Assembly: GCA_937128505.1 (NCBI GenBank)
Contig: CAKZMM010000068.1
Location: forward strand, 1 to 49,930
Source of the DNA: an uncultured Thermogutta sp.
GTDB lineage: Bacteria > Planctomycetota > Planctomycetia > Pirellulales > Thermoguttaceae
Direction of reading: 5' to 3'
DNA: 49,930 nt
Shown here: in pieces, positions 44,757 through 49,930 of the stretch
Numbering within the stretch: position 1 is the first letter of the stretch
Layout: the number at the start of each line of letters is the position of its first letter
Notes under the pieces: generated by a model
Databases searched by the model: none
What the model was told of the DNA's origin: nothing
What the model saw: only the letters and a program-made list of their open reading frames with translations
Made by a program: the position numbers and the translations under genes

Positions 44757-45647
44757 ATGGGTATCACGGCTGTGGCAATTTTCGGAGTGTGGATCTTTGC
44801 TCTAGGGGCGATTATCGGTAGCTTTTTAAACGTAGTGATTTATCGCCTGCCGGCCGGGAAAAGCCTCGTATTCCCCGGTTCACGGTGTCCGAATTGCCTA
44901 TCGCCGATTCGGTGGCATGACAATCTTCCCATTTTCTCTTGGTTCATCTTGGGGGGGAAATGCCGCGATTGTCGTGCGGCGATCTCGGTGCGGTACCCCT
45001 TGGTTGAAGCTGCCACGGCCCTGATGTTTCTCTCAGTCGCTTACGTCCATTTTGGGGTAACCACTGTGGCGGGTGATCGTGGGGCAATCGCGAAGCAGGT
45101 GGACTCTGCGGAAGAAGGAGTCTTGTGGGCGGGTGATCCAGGCTGGCCCATCAAGCTGAGCCGCTCGGTTCGCGATTGGTTTCTCCTTTCCACCCTTTTG
45201 GCCGGTTCGGTAATAGTCTGGGATGGCCGGCGGGTACCCTGGCAGCTTTTCGCACCGGTTTTGATTGGGGGCATGACGGTGGCGCTTGCAGAACCGTGGC
45301 TTAATCTCGGATGGCGAGCACATCCCATGCGGGGAATCGATCCGATTCAGCTCTTTTTTTCTCTAGCCACCGATCTTGCTGTAGGGGTGGCCATTCTCGT
45401 CGTGGTGGGAATCGTTCTTGGGGACAGCGCATCCCGGGGGTTGGGTTGGGCCATCATAAGCACAACTTTGATCGTTGGCTGGAAGATTGCGATAGGTGCG
45501 GCCGTGGTGGGATTTATTTTGTCTACGATAAGCTGGGTGGCCTACCGAATCCTCCGGGCGGAGAATCCTGGGTTCTTTTTGCCTTGGTTTTCGATAGGGG
45601 TCTTTGCTTCGGTTGTCGTCGAGCCGATTCTGCAAGCAGTTTTCTGA
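44757..45647 (+). CDS. prepilin peptidase-like membrane protein missing second catalytic Asp
   Basis: Polytopic protein of about 296 aa related to type IV prepilin peptidase/N-methyltransferase (PilD, family A24). The N-terminal methyltransferase domain is intact: GAIIGSFLNVVIYRLPAGKS, the zinc cysteines CPNC and CRDC near 48-80, and ISVRYPLVEAAT. The first peptidase Asp seems kept in VIVWDGRRVP near 145. The second motif, GxGDxK in active enzymes, reads IVGWKIAIGA near 240, with Trp in place of the Asp. Aspartyl cleavage is therefore doubtful; the protein may only methylate, or be a degenerate paralogue. ATG at 44757 is chosen because GGGTGGGAAG precedes it. It could act on pilins exported through the secretin at 17-21 kb if that belongs to a pilus. 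Confidence 0.85.
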   Translation: MGITAVAIFGVWIFALGAIIGSFLNVVIYRLPAGKSLVFPGSRCPNCLSPIRWHDNLPIFSWFILGGKCRDCRAAISVRYPLVEAATALMFLSVAYVHFGVTTVAGDRGAIAKQVDSAEEGVLWAGDPGWPIKLSRSVRDWFLLSTLLAGSVIVWDGRRVPWQLFAPVLIGGMTVALAEPWLNLGWRAHPMRGIDPIQLFFSLATDLAVGVAILVVVGIVLGDSASRGLGWAIISTTLIVGWKIAIGAAVVGFILSTISWVAYRILRAENPGFFLPWFSIGVFASVVVEPILQAVF

Positions 45648-46755
45648 GGCGCGCACTTGAGTTAGGACAAGAGTAAAGTATTCCTGTTCACATTGCGTCG
45701 GCGGTCCTTGCTCGTAGAGCTGGGTTCGACTTTTTGATCACGATTTGAGCTTGATCCCAAGTTCGGCACTCTTACTCCAACTTGTGGAGCGTATTAGCGT
45801 TGACACTTAGCCGCTGTCGTTCGTTCCGCAGTTCGCGCTACTCATGCACCGCGGTTACCTGCACAGGAGGAGAGGCTATCGCGATGAGCGTCTTCGCCCT
45901 GCTCATGCACTGGGGGTTACCCTGCCCGTCTTGCTTGTGTGTCCGACGACACCATCCTTGATAGTTATGATCAATACTAAAATCATGATTTCAGGAATGG
46001 ATCGACAAAAGAGGCTAACGGTATGAGTACACGCTTTTTAGAGCTAACAAAATTGTGATTACCGAATTGATGACAATTAGGTTAAGAAGCGCTCAACTGA
46101 ATTTGACATCTGGAGCGATTAATCCAAATTGATCTCAGAACGTCGTGTGGTAATCTAACCCTCAAAAAAGTTTGGGAAAAATCTAGATCGTTTGGGCCGA
46201 TATTCACCCTCTTCCCTAGCAATTGGAACTTACGATTCTCTTTCCTCTTTCTTCGCCCTTTGGTTTGCTTTTTCTTCGGGACCACAATCAGATTCACCCC
46301 CTTCCCCGCTTGTTTTCACTTAGACTGCCATCATCTTGATTATAATAAGTGATATTGCCGCTTTTCACGGACATAGGTATTCGGGCAGACGCCTTCCTCC
46401 CGAAAAACAGCGAGTTGCGTTAGAAAATCGCTTTTCCAAGTTAAACCACGAAGCGATGAACTCGTTGTGATTGAACCGAACCGGTCGGCGAATGATTGCA
46501 GTGGCTCAGGCGGGCGAAAAGAAATAAAAAGGTTGATAAGTATTGAAGTTAAGTGAGATAAGTTTTGGAAGTTCAACGAGACGTTTGAGGTTTCCGAATA
46601 ATACTTCCCTTAAAAAGTTGCCCCATTTAAGCGGGTTTTTCAATGGCGCGCAACGCGTATGAAGTCCGCCGGTCTCACCCTGTTTTTGGCGATAAGTTTC
46701 CATTGGTTTTCGGCCATGAGGGATCGTGGCCCCACAATTTTCTGGAGGCTCATGA
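45648..46755. other. 1.1-kb intergenic with 61-bp-spaced repeat pair
   Basis: No gene. A hairpin CTCCA-ACTTG-TGGAG lies at 45775-45789. A direct repeat of about 29 bp recurs at 45832 and 45893. The remainder to 46740 is AT-rich in places and holds only chance ORFs. Confidence 0.4.
45832..45921. repeat. ~29-bp direct repeat pair, 61-bp period (CRISPR-like)
   Basis: TTCGCGCTACTCATGCACCG at 45832 and TTCGCCCTGCTCATGCACTG at 45893 open two units that both end in GGTTACC; 24 of 29 columns match with one single-base gap. Period, unit length and the GGGGGTTACC end resemble decayed type I-E repeats. A weaker possible third copy lies about 61-70 bp upstream. Confidence 0.42.
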
Positions 46756-47631
46756 ATGGCTCAAGCGGTTCCGGTGAATTCCCATTCGGATGACGAGGCG
46801 GAACGGCGTCGAAATCTCGAGCGGATTTTGCAATCGCCGAGTTACCGTGTGGCTTATCGCGATGTCGAGCTATTAAACGATCCTCGTCTGCGGCCGACGC
46901 GGATGGAGCTGGAATTGCTGAAGACCGAAATCATTTTTCAGGAACACAATGTTCGTTCGACGATTGTGGTATTTGGAGGGGCTCGAATCGTGGAGCCGGC
47001 CCAAGCGCGTCGAAATCTGGAACTAGCGCGGGCACGCTTGGCGGAAACTCCTAACGATCCACGGCGGCAGCGGGCAGTGGCGCGGGCGGAACGCCTTTAC
47101 GCCAAGTCGCCTTATTATGACTTGGCTCGTGCATTCGCTCGTTTGGTTTGTGAGGAATGCAAAAAAAACAATCAATGCGATTATATTATTGTCACCGGTG
47201 GTGGGCCGGGGATCATGGAGGCAGCAAATCGTGGAGCGTACGACGTAGGCGCAAAATCGGCAGGTCTGAACATCCGTTTACCTCACGAACAACTTCCCAA
47301 TCCTTATGTAACCCCCGAGCTTTGCTTTCAGTTTCATTACTTCGCGATGCGGAAATTCCATTTTCTGCTTCGGGCGAAAGCTCTGGTGGTGTTCCCCGGG
47401 GGGTTTGGCACAATCGATGAGTTGTTCGACGCGCTCACCCTTCGCCAAACCCGCCGGATGCAGGAAATTCCGATAATTCTTTTCGGCCGAGAGTATTGGA
47501 GCAAAGCGATCGATTTTCATTTTTTGGCGGATGAGGGGGTGATCGACGACGAGGATTTGGATCTAATTCAATATGCCGAAACTCCGCAGGAAGCCTGGGA
47601 CATAATCCGACGCTTCCACGGAGCAGTTTAG
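46756..47631 (+). CDS. LOG-family (TIGR00730) protein
   Basis: Rossmann-fold protein of the LOG/cytokinin riboside 5'-monophosphate phosphoribohydrolase family, formerly called lysine decarboxylase-like; characterised members hydrolyse nucleoside 5'-monophosphates. Motifs: TIVVFGGARIVEP near 75, VTGGGPGIMEAANRGAYDVG near 150, GLNIRLPHEQLPN near 175 and the signature VVFPGGFGTIDELFDALTLRQT near 215-240. Most family members are about 190-220 aa; this one, 291 aa, has an N-terminal extension of about 70 residues, as in the longer bacterial class. Cytoplasmic. GGAGG 7 bases before the ATG. Confidence 0.9.
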   Translation: MAQAVPVNSHSDDEAERRRNLERILQSPSYRVAYRDVELLNDPRLRPTRMELELLKTEIIFQEHNVRSTIVVFGGARIVEPAQARRNLELARARLAETPNDPRRQRAVARAERLYAKSPYYDLARAFARLVCEECKKNNQCDYIIVTGGGPGIMEAANRGAYDVGAKSAGLNIRLPHEQLPNPYVTPELCFQFHYFAMRKFHFLLRAKALVVFPGGFGTIDELFDALTLRQTRRMQEIPIILFGREYWSKAIDFHFLADEGVIDDEDLDLIQYAETPQEAWDIIRRFHGAV

Positions 47632-47782
47632 CAGGATTGACCGAGATGGCGTGACGTAGGCAAGAAGCCGCCGTCGTGGAGCCGAGCACTTCTTCTGGAT
47701 AGGCTGAAGCGTGCTTTTCGTAATCGAGGATCCGATTAACTGCCGAATATCGAGGTGCAAGCCACGCACTCGGCCGTGGGCT

Positions 47783-48826
47783 TTATCCGTTTGGATGGAT
47801 GACGACCTTCATACCCTCCCGCGACTCCGCCACCGAGAAGGCTTTTTCGATCTGGTCGAGCGAAAAATGATGGCTGATCAATTCTTTAACGCGGATTCGG
47901 CCTGATTCCAGCAACCGTACCGCCATCTCATGATGCCGCGGCACGCACCCATGAGACCCCGTCACAAAACATTCTTTGTAATGAATTGTGTTGGAAAGGA
48001 CGCTCATCGGGCGGGCCGTCTTCGGTAATCCACCGAAAAGATTCACTACACCGCGATGGGCCACCATTTCAATGGCTTGCTCGTGGGCTTCAACCGCTCC
48101 ACAGGCGGTCATGACCACATCGGCCCCTTCTCCGCCGGTTTCCGCGAGGCATCGCGACACCAGGTCCTCCTCTTCGGTCGCCACGTAAACGTCGGCCCCG
48201 AAGGCGCGGGCCATTTCCAACCTACGGCGGCTTCGTTGGGCCGCAATAATTTTTCCTGCCCCCATGAGGCGAGCCACCTCGATCAGCATGCATCCCACGG
48301 GACCTAACCCGATAATCACCACGGTTTTGCCCAACCCCATTTGGGCTAGTTCTAAACCGTGGATCACGCACCCGAGTGGTTCGGCCAACGCGGCTTCCGC
48401 GAAACTCAAGGAATCCCCGAATGGGGTGACCGGTCCTTCGTCCAGCACCAACTTGGGGAGCTTAATAAATTGGGCGAAGCCGCCGGGAATTTGGTAGCCG
48501 ATTGCATAATTGATGCGGCAGTTATTGCCCAAGCCGTTGCGGCACCAAGGACATTGGCCGCACGGCACATCGGCACCGATCGCGACCCGGTTCCCGGGCT
48601 TGACCCGTGTGACATTTTTCCCCACATCGACCACCACCCCGGCGATTTCGTGACCGATTATCGCCGGCGGCTGCACGCGGGGATTGCCGTGATGAAAGAT
48701 GCGGATATCTGATCCACAGATCGCTACCGCTTCCACCCGCACTAAAGCAGAGTCCGGATCCAGCTCGGGATCGGGGACTTCTTGCACCCGAAGATTTCCT
48801 AACCTTTCCAGAACGGCGGCTTTCAT
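47783..48826 (-). CDS. zinc-dependent medium-chain dehydrogenase (sorbitol/threonine dehydrogenase-like)
   Basis: MDR-family alcohol dehydrogenase of 347 aa. Catalytic zinc residues: Cys in AICGSDIRIF near 38 and GHE near 60. The structural zinc loop CGQCPWCRNGLGNNC at about 92-106 has all four Cys. Cofactor domain: VVIIGLGPVGCMLIEVARLM near 170. The residue ending beta-2 (IIAAQRSRRRLEMA) is not the Asp usual in NAD enzymes, and the Arg residues after it hint at NADP. It resembles polyol dehydrogenases and L-threonine 3-dehydrogenase; the substrate is not determinable. It faces the LOG gene (convergent, about 150 bases apart). No good ribosome binding site is seen before the ATG. Confidence 0.9.
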   Translation of the reverse strand: MKAAVLERLGNLRVQEVPDPELDPDSALVRVEAVAICGSDIRIFHHGNPRVQPPAIIGHEIAGVVVDVGKNVTRVKPGNRVAIGADVPCGQCPWCRNGLGNNCRINYAIGYQIPGGFAQFIKLPKLVLDEGPVTPFGDSLSFAEAALAEPLGCVIHGLELAQMGLGKTVVIIGLGPVGCMLIEVARLMGAGKIIAAQRSRRRLEMARAFGADVYVATEEEDLVSRCLAETGGEGADVVMTACGAVEAHEQAIEMVAHRGVVNLFGGLPKTARPMSVLSNTIHYKECFVTGSHGCVPRHHEMAVRLLESGRIRVKELISHHFSLDQIEKAFSVAESREGMKVVIHPNG

Positions 48827-49596
48827 CGTGTTATCGGTACCCTCGCCAAGCGTGCCTAAAGAGACCTATCCCTAAGTACATCAACCCAAAAAAGTTCGGG
48901 TTTAAAAGTATAAGGGCTAAGCAACGGTCTCGCAATCCGCGGTTGCTATGTGGCAAAGATCACCGTTGCTAATAGTGGCGTCATGTGAGCTTTGCGCTTT
49001 GGTTGGTTCTTTGGCTGGGCTTACAGAACACCCTGTGGAAGCCAAGATATAAACCAGCGGAGTTGCAACGCAAACGGTTCATGTTCGCTTCCTGCGTCGG
49101 CCTGAAACAACAGGCGGTGCCCCTTTTGATGCAAAGCCTGGCACGGACCCGGTTCGCGCCCTGTGGGGGCCAGCTACGGTGGCTGGTGGCGGGACGAACT
49201 CGCTGGGGCAGCCGCCGCACAGGTGCAGTTCTTGCACGCTGCACCGCCGCATCCGCGCCGGCGCCCGCCCGGCTATTGCTTTGTTCGGGAAACAGGGTAC
49301 ACTAACTAGTAGTCCGTGGACCTCCGGATTGGCGGCAACCGTGGTATCATATCCACCGCCGAGCGACGGGTTCGGCGGCCCGCAGAGCGTGTGCCTGCGC
49401 GGCCGGCGTGCGGCCCATGCCGGATGTTTCGGTGGCTTCCGGTTGCAGGCGGCAGTTGTGCGCCGGTGGGCACGTGTGAGCTGCACGGTTGTGCACCGGC
49501 GCAATGCAGCGTGAATGCGGCATTGGAAGTGGTTTCTTGGCAGAATAACGAAATAGGAGGTAGTTGCAGCTTTTTTGGCCGTAAGGGGGGCAAGCG
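48827..49596. other. intergenic, becomes GC-rich after about 49100
   Basis: No gene supported. After 49100 the composition shifts toward GC, with runs such as CGCCGGCGCCCGCCCGGC and an inverted repeat GGTGCAG/CTGCACC (49222-49245). Several long overlapping frames on both strands there reflect high GC, not coding. Confidence 0.4.
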
Positions 49597-49930
49597 ATGC
49601 ACAGTCTGTACCACGATGGCGGCGGGCAAAGTATGTGCTTGGCGATAGATGTGTCGTTGGCCGGGATTGTTGTGCTGCTTCTGATGGGCGTCTGTTTCCA
49701 GGCGGGCGGCGGCCCACTAGAACCCCTGTTTACCCTAATAGACACCGTGCTTGCCAGAGCGGCGCTGGAGCGGGCCAACGCGCACCTTAACAAGGGCCAG
49801 TACGACCGGGCGATTGCCGATTACAACCGGGCCATTCGGCTCAAACCCGATTACGCCGAGGCGTACAACAACCGGGGCCTCGCCTACGCTCGCAAGGGCG
49901 AGTACGACCGGGCGATTGCCGACTGCTCCG
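49597..49930 (+). CDS. TPR-repeat protein, 5' part, cut by window end
   Basis: An open frame from ATG 49597 (AAGGGGGG 6 bases upstream) to the window edge. Residues 14-37 form a hydrophobic stretch (LAIDVSLAGIVVLLLMGVCF) that can be a signal or anchor. From about residue 55 tetratricopeptide repeats start: LERANAHLNKGQYDRAIADY, NRAIRLKPDYAEAYNNRGLA, then YARKGEYDRAIADC, with the regular 34-residue spacing and near-identical repeats, as in long TPR arrays. Codons are more GC-rich than in the neighbouring genes (CGG, GCC, TAC, AAC dominate), as is the sequence upstream, which could mean recent acquisition or repeat homogenisation. Role unknown; protein-protein interaction presumed. Confidence 0.8.
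   Translation, partial: MHSLYHDGGGQSMCLAIDVSLAGIVVLLLMGVCFQAGGGPLEPLFTLIDTVLARAALERANAHLNKGQYDRAIADYNRAIRLKPDYAEAYNNRGLAYARKGEYDRAIADCS

Noticed and set aside
49079-49717. 212-aa minus-strand frame
   Set aside because: Artefact of high GC opposite the start of the TPR gene; composition is Arg/Pro/Ala/Thr-rich without structure.

Overview
The window looks like a chromosomal segment of a planctomycete, probably in the Pirellulales. This rests on gene content, not on a search. Typical planctomycete features are a Ser/Thr kinase with an MJ0042-type zinc ribbon and WD40 repeats beside a divergent J-domain-like membrane protein, a ThuA protein overlapping a Tat-exported propeller protein, a PQQ-type propeller, an SMP-30 family lactonase, a very large secretin with TPR-like repeats, and several proteins I cannot place in named families. 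Only about 63% of the window is convincingly coding. Genes are separated by many 1-2 kb spacers without good ORFs, which is low for a bacterium. No rRNA, tRNA, transposase or phage gene was found.

Layout. 0.3-6.2 kb, minus strand: SMP-30/gluconolactonase, a primary-type sigma-70 factor, and a GH13 sugar phosphorylase. 7.4-10.7 kb, plus strand: an exported PQQ-like propeller and an unrecognised exported 487-aa protein with a tandem repeat just upstream. 10.8-12.2 kb, minus: a CbiA/CobB-like protein that has lost both its P-loop lysine and its amidotransferase cysteine. 14.3-20.9 kb, minus: an HtrA protease and the large secretin, which has a clear intrinsic terminator. 22.2-27.2 kb, minus: the kinase/WD40 gene followed by the J-like membrane protein. 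27.8-28.0 kb: a tiny CRISPR array with 29-bp repeats and 32-bp spacers and no cas genes nearby. 28.9-31.0 kb, plus: ThuA and a Tat-exported propeller sharing an ATGA overlap. 32.1-33.3 kb: a 78-aa zinc-ribbon protein with paired operator-like repeats at its start, and a DksA/TraR-type protein. 35.6-41.2 kb: a 962-aa FHA/membrane protein and a membrane-anchored coiled-coil protein. 42.3-47.6 kb, plus: an isopropylmalate-type dehydrogenase, an SDR reductase, a prepilin-peptidase-like protein lacking its second aspartate motif, and a LOG/TIGR00730 protein. 47.8-48.8 kb, minus: a zinc-dependent dehydrogenase. The window ends inside a TPR gene with more GC-rich codons than its neighbours.

The most unusual signal lies in the spacers. 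Besides the CRISPR array, at least three other intergenic regions (near 1.6, 13.1 and 45.9 kb) carry pairs of 21-30 bp direct repeats spaced 61-62 bp apart, the same period as the array, and two of them resemble type I-E repeats. I read these as possible fossil or miniature CRISPR units. This is an inference that needs a genome-wide repeat search. The second theme is enzyme folds that have lost catalytic residues (the CbiA-like and PilD-like proteins).
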